Shown here: positions 24,650 through 36,907 of the stretch, one piece after another | Numbering within the stretch: position 1 is the first letter of the stretch | Layout of the letters: every line of letters begins with the position of its first letter | Source of the DNA: Rheum nobile | Lineage: Eukaryota; Streptophyta; Magnoliopsida; Caryophyllales; Polygonaceae | DNA: 64,000 bases | Reading direction: 5' to 3' | Assembly: GCA_027886185.1 (NCBI GenBank) | Contig: WOAB01000689.1 | Coordinates: 1,116,001-1,180,000, forward strand | The notes under the pieces: model-generated | Told to the model about the DNA's origin: nothing | The model's database searches: none | The model's input: only the letters and a program-made list of their open reading frames with translations | Translations under genes and position numbers: made by a program

Positions 24650-27600
24650 ATGGCGTCTTATATCGAAGGATATCCACCTGGTCTCCTTCCACATCATCAA
24701 CAACGTAGCATGTCCAGGGCCTGGAAGGTGAGTTTAGGGTTGATTTGGGTTAGCAATTTCAAAACTTTGATTGGATTGTGTTTGTTCTCCTTGTGTCATT
24801 AGTTTTTCTAGGGCCATCTGTTTCAAATTTCAATTATGCTTAGATATTTTTGTCTGTTTGGATCTCTTGTTATTTCCTGCCAATTCAAAGTGATCATGAT
24901 CTTCATCATCATCTCACCAAATATTCTGTATGAGCTATTGAAGTGACTGATTGATTCTCGTTAATTGCTAACCATATATTCTAGATGTTCTAATTTGTTA
25001 TGATGTTTGGTTTTGTGTAATTTGATGTATCCTAGAGTTCTTGGTTTTGGCCTGAAAACATAAATGAAATTAGCTTGTTGAAAATGCAAGGCATGGTGGT
25101 TTTAAACCATAAACGAGATGAGATTAAACCTTTCATTCATTCATTAGAAATCAAGACAACTTGAGCTTAAATTGAGCTCAAGTTAGCCTATTTAAGACTA
25201 GTTCACTTATAGCTTGCAACACTAGCCGAGTTCTCGGTTAGCCTCTCTTCTAATAAAATGACGTGGCTAAGCACAAAGTGGTTCTGTGAGCCAATCTCAT
25301 AAGTGGCGTCATCATAACATTCTTACTTTAAACTCTTACTCCCTTAGTTGGATACATATTCTTCCCTAGACGTGACAGAGGGTTCCTAGTTGGCAATGGT
25401 TGACAAACATTGAGACTCCTTCCTTGTATGTGTATAGTTTTACAATTTTATATTGTATAGAATGGACTGCCTTTCACTTATTCCAACTTCATCTGAAAAC
25501 ATGGATAGATATTGAACATATTTTGCTTCTTAACTCTGATGACACGTTTGCTTTTGGTATGTATATGTACCTCGAATAATTACATGCTTTATATCTGGTG
25601 CTACCTGTAAAGTGTGAACATCACACTAGTTACATGCATCTATGCTCTTGCATACTTTGATCTGGCATGTACATTTCCTTACCTGATATATGTTGTATAT
25701 ATCTCTCATTACAGGGTTTTCAGCCCATCTTGCCAGTCCCAGGATTAAAGCAAGATATCATAAGATCAACAAATCTTAATCTTAGGACATATCAATTGGA
25801 TAAGCAATGGAATGCCATAAATGGGTTCCCCGAATCCAGCCAATTGATGAAGATTGACTCATCATGTGCAAGGCATGTGCTTGCTGATACTCAAGGTGCA
25901 TTCACTTCTGCTTTCTTTTGCAACTGTAATTAAAGATCCACTGCTGTTGATTAATCTCTCCCTGTAATAGTTCTATCCTCCTATGAGTTTGAAAATGTTG
26001 ATATGTCTATAATTTTAGATCTATTGGTATGTATAGGATTTGACATAATAAAATTTAAGAAACTATAAGATGCCAATATTTCTTTCTTAAGTTGTAGTAT
26101 TTACAGTTAGTAGTCTAGATTTTGAGATATGAAAATGCGAAAAATGTGAGAGAAAGAGAGGAAGAAAACAGATGCCTCACTTATGTAGCATGTTTATCTT
26201 GGGAAGGTTTACACACTACAAGTAGTCAGATCTCTAGTAGGACTTGAAACTGATATATTTATATGGTAGAAATTATTTCATTTATTGTGTAAGATGTGTG
26301 AAAGTCTGATACTGAAAATGGTAGGTAGAAATATTATTACTGCTAGTAACTCTAGCTACAAGTTTTACATTAAGTATCTTCTATGTTATTTGAGTTCTTC
26401 ATTTATTAGTGTCTTTATTGCAGATAGCCTACCAGACTCTGTTCTCGTTAGCTTCGGAATTGCTGAGCGATGTGTACGACATGAAAAGGTCATGAAGTTC
26501 TTAATGTCTGGAACAAGTGGAGCAGACAGAGAAGGCCTCGACTTGTCTCTTATGTCTGACTTGATAGAGTTTCAATTAACGATTACTGAGATGCATCAGC
26601 ATCATGCTGCTACTAATGGTCCTAGATCTGATAGTCACATGGAAATGGAACCTTCTTTTGTTTACCCAAGCGGGGCCATCTATGCCCGGGAGTGCCTTCA
26701 GAAGGGCTCAATGTATCCTGATGGGAAAATCTCTTTTGTGGGTAGTGCCGTTGAGATGAGAGATCTGCTTTCGGTTCTGGCGGAGTTCTATCTACCAAAG
26801 GGCTCAGCTAGATGGAGCAGACAAACAATGTTGGTTCCACAGTTTAAATGGTAAAATTATGTATACTCATTGTAGGTTGTGGACCCATATTCTTGTTGCA
26901 TATTTTTTTTAATATACTGATGCTGCTTCTTTTCGCAGGGATGGAACAGTTGAAAACTCAGTTTTCATCAATGAGGCTTCTTTGACGCTAGAAACTTTGA
27001 GAGTTGCCCCTCTGAAGAGGTAATGACTCCTTAAATTTGAAGTTTTCAAGTCATGTATGCTTATCCCACAGGCTTCAGTTAAACCTGGCACTATATCTAC
27101 ATTCTAGTGCTATTTCTATGTAGGTTTTTTCGTTAAAAGCTCCTACTTTGTAAGCTTTGAAGTTATAGATATATTTTTGCAAAGATTTCAGTTGAGTTTT
27201 AAACATATATTATCATCGACATGACATCCAAAAGTTGTCATGTATACCGCTAAATGCAGTTTGCTGCTGCTTCATTCTAATTGCCTGATATTGCATTTAG
27301 TAATGGTGTGGAGTAGATGAGCTCTTCTTGGTTTTATAATCCTTAAATTGGCTGGATTTGGTGAAATAGTTCAAACATGTATTTGTCTACGATTCCTGTT
27401 AAAGTTGAAGTCCTTAAAAAAATGTGTATTGAGAAATACATCTTATATTTCTGACCTCTGATTTATAGTCCTCTAAAGACCAAGCCCAAGTCAATTCCGA
27501 AAAGAAAGACAGACAAGAAAACCGTTAAGGAGAGGGATCTCTATCAACAGAACTACTTTCGTGCATGTGAGAGTCTTCTCTCTTTGATGATGGACAAGAA

Positions 27601-27976
27601 GAGAAGCCGGAAGACAGTAATAAACTCGTTAAAGAAATCTGGTCCTGAGCTACCCGAGCTGTTGACCCAATGCTCCGCCACCATTGCAGGGACTGGCCTG
27701 GCTGTAATTTTCTCTGTCATCTGCAAACTGGCTTGTGGAAGATTTCATTTCGGTGCTTCAAAACTCCTGACGACAAGCTTGGGTGTCGGACTCTTTTGGC
27801 TGTCTTGGGCAGTCAATAAGCTCAGGGACACAATTATGTGCATCAGAAGGAATCCAGCCAAGCTGGGCTCTGAAGAAGAGGAGGCGAAAATGGTAAAGAC
27901 GGTGGATAAAAATGTGAATGATATCTTCTTCAGAGTAGCCGCTGTAACTACAGTTGCTGTACTAAGATTCGCCTGA
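24650..27976 (+). CDS. Conserved-looking protein of unknown function with C-terminal membrane segments
   Basis: Five exons, 24650-24727, 25715-25895, 26424-26850, 26939-27019 and 27469-27976, join in frame to 424 codons plus stop. Every intron has GT-AG ends. I chose the start at MASYIEGYPPGLLP; an in-frame ATG 21 bases earlier is an alternative. The middle exon encodes a folded-looking region (SLPDSVLVSFGIAERCVRHE, then EMRDLLSVLAEFYLPKGS). A Lys/Arg-rich linker follows (PKSIPKRKTDKKTVKERD). The C-terminal exon has two hydrophobic stretches, about TIAGTGLAVIFSVICKLA and LLTTSLGVGLFWLSWAV, and a short one at the very end. I cannot name the family. The absence of stops, the clean splice sites and the codon continuity indicate a working gene. 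A transposon sits 125 bp after the stop codon, probably in or near the 3' UTR. Confidence 0.8.
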
Positions 27977-28689
27977 AATTGAAGGCTGGTCAAAATGTTG
28001 TGAAGTTAACTTGAGAAGGTGCAAATGATGAGCTCTTTTCCCTGTGTCTAGCAATTTTGTGGGCAGAATTGGAAACTCAAAAAATAGTGTTATTGCTTGA
28101 TGCTAGGCAGTTTTTTTTCGGGTAGAATGTTCGCATCCGTTATTTTTTGCGGCGCATCCGTTTTTGGACGCAACCAGGTTGCGCCTAAAAAACGGATTTT
28201 TTTTTTTTAAAAAAAAACAATTCCTTGGGCGCAATCAGGTTGCGCCCAAGTGAATGAACCGGGTTGTTAAAAAATCCGGTTTATGGCCGATTTAAAAAAA
28301 AAAAAAAAAAAACCGATTTAACTTGGGCGCAACTACGTTGTCCCCATAAAAAAAAAGGGTATAATTATGTTGCGCCCAGAAAAAAAACTTGGATATTTTA
28401 TATCAACAAATTTATTTTATATAAAATAAATTTATTACATACTCATCCCATTGTATGTATCTTGATATTTTATATGATTTGGAAATTCAAATACCTAGTA
28501 CATTTATACATTTGTGTGTATTTGACTATAGTAATAGACGTTTTCAAGTAATCAGGGTTACATGACAATAATTTGTTTGTATCATGAGGTTTCAATATAC
28601 TTTTATTTATATAAAATTCATGTATGTTTTTCCACTAATTCGTTTGTTATTTTAGTTTATTATTATTATTCTCGAAAATCACATATAAC

Positions 28690-29310
28690 TATGGTTATAT
28701 CTAATTTGGTTATACACTATGGTTATATCTTATAATTATATACTATGATTATATCTTATGGTTATATTTCATAGTTATATACTATGATTATATCTTATAT
28801 TATATCATATAGATATACTATGTTTATATCCTGTAGTTATATACTATGATTATATCTTATTGTTATATCCAATTTGGTTATATCATATCGTTATATCTTA
28901 TAGTTATATACTATGGTTATATCCTCTATTATATTCTATAGTTATAGATTATGGTTATATCATATATTATATACTATGATTATATATTATAGTTATATCC
29001 AATTGGTTATATCATATAGTTATATACTATAATTATATCTTATAGTTATATCCAATTTCGTTATATCATATCGTTATATACGATGGTTATATCATATAGT
29101 TATATACAATGATTATATCTTATAGTTATATGACTTATATCCAATTTGGTTATATTATATCGTTATATTCTATAGTTATATATTATGATTATATCTCATG
29201 GTTATATTATATAGTTATATACTATGGTTATATCCTATAATATATTCTATAGTTATATACTATGGTTATATCATATATTATATAGTTATATACTATGGTA
29301 TATACTATGA
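28690..29310. repeat. AT-rich minisatellite, left array
   Basis: Irregular repeats of a roughly 20-25 bp unit built from GTTATATACTATGATTATATC, with a longer unit marked by CCAATTTGGTTATATCATATC about every 100-130 bp. The unit is out of register in places. Confidence 0.85.
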
Positions 29311-30015
29311 TAAAGACCCTAAACCCTAAAACAATCCCCACACACCCTTTGGGCACAACTAGATTGCGTCCAGAACTATGGGCGCAACTAGGTTGCGCCC
29401 AAGGGGTTTCTAGTGTTTAGAGTTAGATTTTGGGGTTTAGGGTTTATGGTTTAAGGTTTAGGATTTTTGGGCGTAATCAGGTTGCGTCCAAAGGGGTTTC
29501 TAGTATTTTTTAGGGTTTATGGTTAGGTTTTGGGGTTTTCGTGCATTCGAGTACAAACCCTAAAAAACCCTAATACAATCCCCACACTCTTTGGGCGCAA
29601 CTAGATTGCGTCCAGAACTATGGGCGCAACTAGGGTTTCTAGTATTTTTTTAGGGTTTCGGATTAGGTTTTGGGGTTTAGGGTTTGTGGTTTAAGGTTTA
29701 GGATTTTTGGACGCAACCAAGGAGTTCTAGTGTTTTTTAGGGTTTATGGTTAAGTTTTGGGGTTTGGGTTTTTTGTCCATTCGAGTACAAACCCTAAAAA
29801 ACCTTAAAACAATCCCCACACACCCTTTGGGCGCAACTATATTGCGTCCAGAACTATGGGCGCAACCTAGTTGCGTTCAAGGGGTTTCTAGTGTTTTTTT
29901 AGGGTTTAGGGTTAGGTTTTGGGGTTTAGGGTTTGTGGTTTAAGGCTTAGGGTTTTTGGGCGCAACCAGGTTGCGTCCAAGGGGTTTTTAGTATTTTTTA
30001 GGGTTTATGGTTAGG
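29310..30015. repeat. Telomere-like block with GGGCGCAAC palindromes
   Basis: Degenerate AAACCCTA/TTTAGGGTTTAGG sequence alternates with GGGCGCAAC palindromes in a compound unit of about 240 bp. The unit is present about three times (starts near 29310, 29560 and 29790). The telomere-like motif is not a perfect array, so this is interstitial repeat, not a chromosome end. Confidence 0.75.
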
Positions 30016-30039
30016 TTTTGGGATTTAGTCCATAAAATA

Positions 30040-31175
30040 GAGTTTAATCCATAAAATAATATCGTTATTTACTATGGTTATATTATATAGTTATATACAA
30101 TGATTATATCTTATAGTTATATGACTTATATCCAATTTGGTTATATCATATCGTTATATTCTATAGTTATATACTATGATTATATCTTATGGTTATATTC
30201 AATAGTTATATACTATGGTTATATCCTATATTATATTCTATAGTTATATACTATGGTTATATTCTATAATTATATACTATGATTATATCTTATAGTTATA
30301 TTTCATAGTTATATACTATGGTTATATCCTATATTATATCATATAGTTATATACTATGGTTATATCATATAGTTATATACTATGACTATATCTTATAGTT
30401 ATATCCAATTTGGTTGTATCATATCGTTATATCCTATAGTTATATACTATGATTATATCCTTCGAAAATCACATATAACTATGGTTATATCCAATTTGAT
30501 TATGTCTTATGGTCATATACTACGGTTATATTCTATATTTATATACTATGATTATATCTTATAATTATATACTATGATTATATCTTATGATTATATTCCA
30601 TAGTTATATACTATGATTATATCCTATATTATATCATATAGATATACTATGGTTATATCATATAGTTATATACAATGATTATATCTTATAGTTATATGAC
30701 TTATATCCAATTTGGTTATATCATATCGTTATATTCTATAGTTATATATTATGATTATATCTTTTGGTTTTATTATATAGTTATATACTATGATTATATA
30801 CTACGGTTATATTCTATAGTTACTATGGTTATATCCTATAACTATATACTATGATTATATATTATAGTTATATTCCATAGTTATATACTATGGTTATATC
30901 CTATATTATATCATATAGTTATATACTATGACTATATTCTATAGTTATATCCAATTTGGTTATATCCTTATAGTTATATCCAATTTGGCTATATCCTTAT
31001 GGTTATATTCTATAGTAATAACCAAATTGGATATAACTACAAGGATATAACTATAGTATGTAACTATATGATATAATCATAGATATAACAAAATTGGATA
31101 TAACTATAAGATATAATCATAGTATATAACTATAGGATACAACCATAAGAATAACCAAATTGGATATAACTACAA
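30040..31175. repeat. AT-rich minisatellite, right array, with an orientation switch
   Basis: The same unit as in the left array continues here. At about 31015 the sequence flips: CCAATTTGGTTATATC on the plus strand becomes AACCAAATTGGATATAAC up to 31170. The switch makes a long inverted repeat within the element. Confidence 0.8.
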
Positions 31176-31479
31176 GACATCCAAGTTTTTTTTTCTTTTT
31201 TTGGACGCAACGTGGTTGCGCCCATTAAAAAAATAAAAATAAATATATTAAATATATTTTTTTTTTTTCTGGGTGCAACACCGGTTCAATAATTATTAAA
31301 AAATTATTTTTCAAAATAAAAAAAACTCACCCAGACCTTGGGCGCAAACAGTTTGCGCCCAAGGAATTGTTTTTTTTTTTGAAAAAAGGAATCCGTATTT
31401 TGGACTAAACCAAAAACGGGTGTGCTGAAAAAAAAAAAACGGGTGCGAAAAAGAATCTTTTTTTTTTTTAATTGCTTGA

Positions 31480-31956
31480 CGATGGAAAACTGCAAATCGG
31501 GTGTAAATGGACGAGGGGTGAATAAAATGATAATTTTGTAGCTAGTGCATTCTATACCTTAGTATCTTTCCTTGCAGGATTACAGATATTCAAGTATCAG
31601 GCTTTTGATTTGCTCATTCCTGGATTAAGACTTCTGATTGCTAGAAATGAGTAAAAAATTGACACATTGACAATTGAGTGTTGGAGAAATTTATTCCATA
31701 CAATTACAGGTCATGCGGCTGTATAACTGCTGAGTGCTCTTGTGAACAATTGCAAGAAAATATCTTTCTTTTTTAGAAAAAAAGAATAAATTGTAACTCA
31801 TTCATAAACTTGAGGATAGTTTCTAAACAGCTCAAGAATGGTTAACTTGGAAGTACAAAATCTCAGATGTATGTCTAAAAAGAGCACAAGACTTTTGAAA
31901 CAACACCAGCATACTCCAAGATTGATGAATCAAATTGTACTATTGTAGCTTTAATT
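31480..31956 (-). other. Downstream region of EF-Tu copy 1
   Basis: From about 31590 the sequence aligns with 45165 onward, so it lies within the EF-Tu duplication and probably contains the 3' UTR of the minus-strand gene. The first 100 bases are the flank of the transposon. No other gene is seen. Confidence 0.5.
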
Positions 31957-34900
31957 CTAGCTCAAGACTTTTGAAACAACACCAGCACCAACTGTTCGTC
32001 CTCCCTCTCTCAAAGCAAATCTTTGCCCTGTAAGTCGATAACAAGAAATCAGTATAACAGGCATCATACAGAAATTTGTTCCAGCAGTATCATGTTAAAG
32101 TAAGCTTGAATCAACTAAATGAAAGAAGATAATTTGCCGTTGAAGAATTAAGTTGAATGTAACCTGGTTCAAGAGGCACAGCTGATATCAGTTCAAAGGT
32201 TGCAGTCACATTGTCACCAGGCATTACCATCTTCACATTCTCAGGCAACTCGACTTTCCCTGTGACATCTGCGGTTCTCAAGTAAAACTGGGGCCTGTAG
32301 TTGGAGAAGAATGCTGTATGACGCCCACCTTCATCTTTTGTGAGAACATATATCTCAGCCTCAAACCTCTTGTATGTCTTGCAACTTCCAGGTTTCGCAA
32401 TTACCTGATAAAGATATAGAACAGTAAGAGAAGATTAACATCAAGTGATGTCTTTTCGCTAACAAAGATGCATCCTATGACCACGCAAAAGACTGGCTGA
32501 AAAGGATTGCACACAGTAAAAGGGAAAAAGAGAACAATGTTGTTTTCAAGACCAGTTTTGCCAGACTCAAATGTGACTGTCTATTACATTTGACAAGCTG
32601 CAAGTGTTAGAAGCTTTCAAAACAAAGAGATGAACATAGAAAACTATCACTCCATCATCAATTTAAGATTTTGGAGTAATATAGAGGTAAGGAATACTGT
32701 AAACTTGGAGTGATATTTCTTATTCCAAGGAACCTAGGACTCTCAGTGGTCACTCTAACATGTTGATTGCAGTATTTGAATAGCAACTTCACAGTCAAAA
32801 AAATATATTTAGTAGCTAATCACATAATGTTATGCATACTCCAATGGAGGCACAAACCTAGTATGCTTCCAAGACAACATTGCTTTCATTAAGGATTTCG
32901 TTTTAAGTCCAACTACTCCAACCACTTGTGCGACAACTTGAATGGCATGCACCCTAAAGAATGAAGACTAAAAGTGCTATTTTCTTCCAACAACCTTTTT
33001 AAAAATAGACTGAAATAGCGAATAAAAAAATTCCAACAGGGGATTATGATGCCTTTCTATGGGATAACAAGTCTCTTTATTAGCTCCTATTTGTGGTGCA
33101 CAACTTCGTGGAACGCAAGTAGTGGTTATGATCTATTCGATAATAAAGGAGCTAAACATAGAACTTCTATATGGATGCTGCAGATGATGTAGCTATCCTC
33201 CCAACATAAACCTGCCAAACGACATTTACCTGCCCTCGCTGTATATCTTCTCTTTTCAGTCCACGAAGAAGAAGACCCACATTATCACCAGCCTAGAAAA
33301 AGAAAAAAACAATTCGTTTAGTTGGATAGGATTACATACACAGTGGACACATTTAAACTCAAGCTAGAATTTTAGGCACTCACTTCTCCATGATCCAAAA
33401 TTTTCTTGAACATTTCCACACCAGTGACAGTAGTTTTCAATGGACCACCCTGCACAGCGATGCACCCAAAGATGGTAAATATGAACACATACCATGGTCA
33501 AAAAAGAATGTCAATGCACTACGCCTAAAACAGAGCGTCAGAATCATGTGACAGAAAAAAAGAAATATAGTTATGCACTTACCTGCATTAAACCCAATAT
33601 TTCAACATCCTCACCAACTTTTATGGTTCCTTGCTCTACACGGCCTGTTGCGACAGTTCCACGTCCCTGCAATGGAGAAAATAATCACTAGATTTTAGTA
33701 AGTGCAATGGTAACGGTATTCGAGTTTAATACATTGCAAATATCTTTAGCAACACCTAAAGCTACAATGTCAGCTCTTTTTCAACCTATATTATAACTTC
33801 TGGTTTTACCCAATGTTTCTTCAGACTAGAAGCGCAAAAAAATGCTCAGAAGAATGAAAAAAAAAAATATACTGAAACCATTATGTTTACAGTGACAGAC
33901 AACCAATACATCATCATGTAAGAAGTGTTATATTTCAGAATATAATGCACTATTGCAGTAAACTTTAAAACAAAATCTGAGATAAAGGAGATCCTTTCTT
34001 GCAGAATTCCTCTTTGATAACTTGTAACTGGACACCACGAATCAAAGATTCCGGATTATTCAAGAAGAGAGTCCTACTTCACAGGCTCAATGCTATTAGG
34101 CTTCCGTTTTCAATGATACATCTAAGACAAGCCTTCCATACCTGAATTGAGAAACTGTCTTCAATTGGCATCAGGAAAGGCTTGTCAAGTTGGCGAACTG
34201 GGTCAGGGATGTATTCATCCACAGCATCCATGAGTTTCAATATAGCCTCCCTTCCTATTTCATCATTTGTTCCTTGCAAAGCAGACAATGCAGAGCCTCT
34301 GATGATTGGGATATCATCCCCAGGGAACTTGTAAAAGCTGAGGAGCTCTAATGAGACCCCCAAGAAAAATACAAACAAAAAACAAATAAGTTATGAGTAA
34401 GATAACAATTTTTCAAAATTAGGAACATAAAATATTTAGCATTTATGATCAAATGTCAGAAATGAACTTACCCCGTAGCTCCATTTCCACAAGTTCAAGT
34501 AGCTCCGGATCATCTACTGCATCTACTTTGTTCAGAAAGCACACCAATGACGGCACACCAACCTGTAAGAAAATTCAGAGAGACACTAACAAATATTCAC
34601 GTGGTTTGCATATGCAAGTACAATAAGGTAAAACAGGAAAGGAATAAAAAAGAAATCTGGTACCCCATACTATACATTTGGAAAGGAATGATTCACCAAA
34701 AACTAGACATCCTCTATGAGAAAGTGACACCAGACTCACTCACCTGTCGTGCAAGTAGAATATGTTCCTTTGTCTGTGGCATGGGTCCATCAGGGGCAGA
34801 TACAACAAGAATACCACCATCCATTTGGGCAGCTCCAGTAATCATGTTCTACAGACCAAGCAAATAACATTGATTTCCTTATTTCTTTTCAAAAAGAGAA

Positions 34901-36205
34901 TTGAAATAACCTTATAGTTGAAGAGTTCTGTTACTCTAAAAAAAGATCATGCAACCAACGTGGCAACGTTCTATGTCATTAAAGATATGCAGAAAGCATG
35001 GTATAAGTGAACTCTTCTATGAAAAGTATGTATCATGTCTGAACATATTATGTAGAATCATCTTAGAAATCCAAAAGGACGAGTTACATGTCCTATGTTT
35101 CCATATGATCTAACAAAATGTCAAGCACCACTACATACACTTTCTATCTAATTGTGCTAACAGGGAAGAGGCAGTGCTAAAATTGAGTTGAAGGAATCTT
35201 CACAATGAGAAAAACATACTTTAACATAATCAGCATGTCCTGGGCAGTCAACATGTGCATAGTGTCTCTTTGCAGTCTCATACTCCACGTGGGCCTGTGA
35301 ATAAGAAAATTCAAATTATCTCCGGTAAACTAGCATGTTTTATCAATAGCTGGCGGCACAAACAAATGAGATTGAGGCAGGTAGCAATCAAACCGTGGCA
35401 ATGGTGATACCCCTCTTTTTCTCTTCAGGAGCCTTGTCAATTTCATCGAAAGCAACAGCTTTTGCTTTTCCTTCTTCCGCCAAGACCTAACAAGAGGTGG
35501 TCATTGAACAAAATTTAACGGGGCTTGTATATATAGCATTCATATTCAAGTCATATTTAGTACGAAAGTAAATTGCTCAAGGAAGAGAAAGATTAAACGT
35601 ATAAACTTGAACATACATAGAAGAGAACAGAAGACGAACATATAAACTACAAACAGAAGCTGCAAGAGAGAGAGTCAAATAGGGTAAAACAAATCCTATT
35701 TCGATCCACCTTCGTTATGGCCGCTGTCAAGGTAGTCTTCCCATGATCGACGTGACCAATAGTTCCCACATTCACATGAGGTTTTCTGTTACAAATGAAG
35801 ACAAGAAGGAATTAACAAGTTAAGTACAACACATACAGCTCAACTCTTCTACTTTAACTATTCTATCTCTCGTTGCGAATTAAACATGCCTTCTCACTGT
35901 GATTTCAACACCATCATTTTTCCTTTACTTTTGTGGCCAGGTGTTGGGAGCGATGAGAACAGATCAGATATTGCAGCTTAAAAACGGATTAGGAACCAAC
36001 AAACTTACGTTCTGGTAAAGGTAGCCATAGATCGCCACCACGAAAAGTGGCCGGCGGCAGCGGTGCTGTCATTGCCGGAGAGTGGATCGATAACGGCGGC
36101 GGAGCAGCCACGGGAAAGAGAACCTTGACAGGAGGAAATGTAGAGTTGCGAGGAGAAGGGGAGCAGGCGCTTGGAATTAGGGTTTCTGAGTACTACTGAA
36201 GCCAT
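31957..36205 (-). CDS. TUFA: Mitochondrial elongation factor Tu, copy 1
   Basis: This is a nuclear gene for mitochondrial EF-Tu, the GTPase that brings aminoacyl-tRNA to the mitochondrial ribosome. Twelve exons join in frame: 36205-36009, 35785-35710, 35486-35394, 35294-35220, 34848-34744, 34562-34472, 34347-34142, 33666-33583, 33449-33384, 33292-33230, 32404-32164 and 32027-31957. They total 1,368 bases, 455 codons plus stop, the usual size for plant homologues. All introns have GT-AG ends. Exon 1 encodes a Ser/Arg-rich presequence without acids at its start ([20 protein letters not shown]). GTPase motifs are complete: GHVDHGKT in exon 2, RGITI in exon 3, DCPGH in exon 4, NKVD in exon 6 and RGSAL in exon 7. 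Domains II and III follow (exon 8 [10 protein letters not shown]; the last exon ends [10 protein letters not shown]). A near-identical tandem copy lies at 45514-49693. Confidence 0.95.
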
Positions 36206-36304
36206 TTCTGTAGGGACCGATCTGAGGAAAACGTTGGATGGCAGAGAGATGAAGGGTTTTAGTTTAGGGGTTTTTGAGGGTGCAATTGATGCTGCTCTGT
36301 CCAG

Positions 36305-36907
36305 TACGGATGAGCAAATATATCCCATCCGGCTGATCCGATCCGAAAATCCGTCGATTCGTATCCTAAAAATCCGTATCCGAAAATATCCTTTAAGTTT
36401 TTATCCGTATCCGATCCGGGTGATTTTGTCGGATACTTGAACCGAATACGGATCGAAATATTTAGCTTATCGGATATCCGAAAATATCCGGTATTATTCA
36501 TATAATATTTATAATCATAAATTTGTTTATTATAACTAATATATTGAGTAATATATTAATAAATTTTACATCCTTAATCACATATTTATATTGTTGTCCA
36601 AGTAAAATATTGTAAATACATTTTTATATGAATAATAAGTGTATATATAATTTAAATCGTACGAATAAATTAAGAAACAACCTACAAATTTTATTTCTTA
36701 ATTTACAAATTTATTACTTTTGAATTTAAAAAATGAATATATTGATTTATTTTTAATAGATTTGTAGTAATCGGATAATTCAGATATCCGGCTCAGATAT
36801 CCGATCCGATCTGGATCCTTTTTACCGGATATCCGTTTCAAAACGGATCGAATACGGATCGGAATTTTGTAAATTTTTTAAACCGGATATCCGATATAAC
36901 GCCCCTA
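36305..36907. mobile_element. hAT-like MITE, 603 bp
   Basis: It is flanked by CTGTCCAG (36297-36304) and CTGTCGAG (36908-36915), an 8 bp target duplication with one change. The ends are imperfect inverts, TACGGATGAGC and (complement) TAGGGGCGTTA. Both halves are full of GGATATCCG and GATCCGAT-type palindromes around an AT-rich core. It sits about 100 bp upstream of EF-Tu copy 1 and is absent from the same place upstream of copy 2, so it inserted after the duplication. Confidence 0.85.

Larger units (their letters stand above)
28101..31470. mobile_element. 3.4 kb terminal-inverted-repeat element (Mutator-like or foldback)
   Basis: The block is flanked by exact 9 bp direct repeats ATTGCTTGA at 28092-28100 and 31471-31479, the target-duplication length of Mutator-like elements. 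Its ends are inverted repeats of well over 100 bp: CGCATCCGTT..., a T/A-rich run and CAATTCCTTGGGCGCAA at the left (28130-28240) match the complement of 31330-31450. There is no transposase ORF. Inside are about ten copies of a near-palindrome GGGCGCAACyAGGTTGCGCCC (for example 28227, 29381, 29957, 31341), two minisatellite arrays and a telomere-like block. It lies 125 bp beyond the stop of the five-exon gene. Confidence 0.8.

Noticed and set aside
27745..27993. Minus-strand 82-codon ORF
   Set aside because: It is antisense to the last exon of the five-exon gene.
28264..28551. 95-codon plus-strand ORF
   Set aside because: It runs through A-rich and repeat DNA of the TIR element and has a low-complexity Lys-rich start with no domain.
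29310..30015. A chromosome end
   Set aside because: The telomere-like units are degenerate and mixed with other repeats, and unique genes lie on both sides.
33494..33691. Plus-strand ORF over EF-Tu intron and exon 8
   Set aside because: It is a shadow of the minus-strand EF-Tu gene; similar ORFs at 34547, 46624 and 46900 are shadows too.
34079..34378. 99-codon minus-strand ORF as a separate gene
   Set aside because: It is EF-Tu exon 7 read through its splice sites; the ends encode intron sequence.
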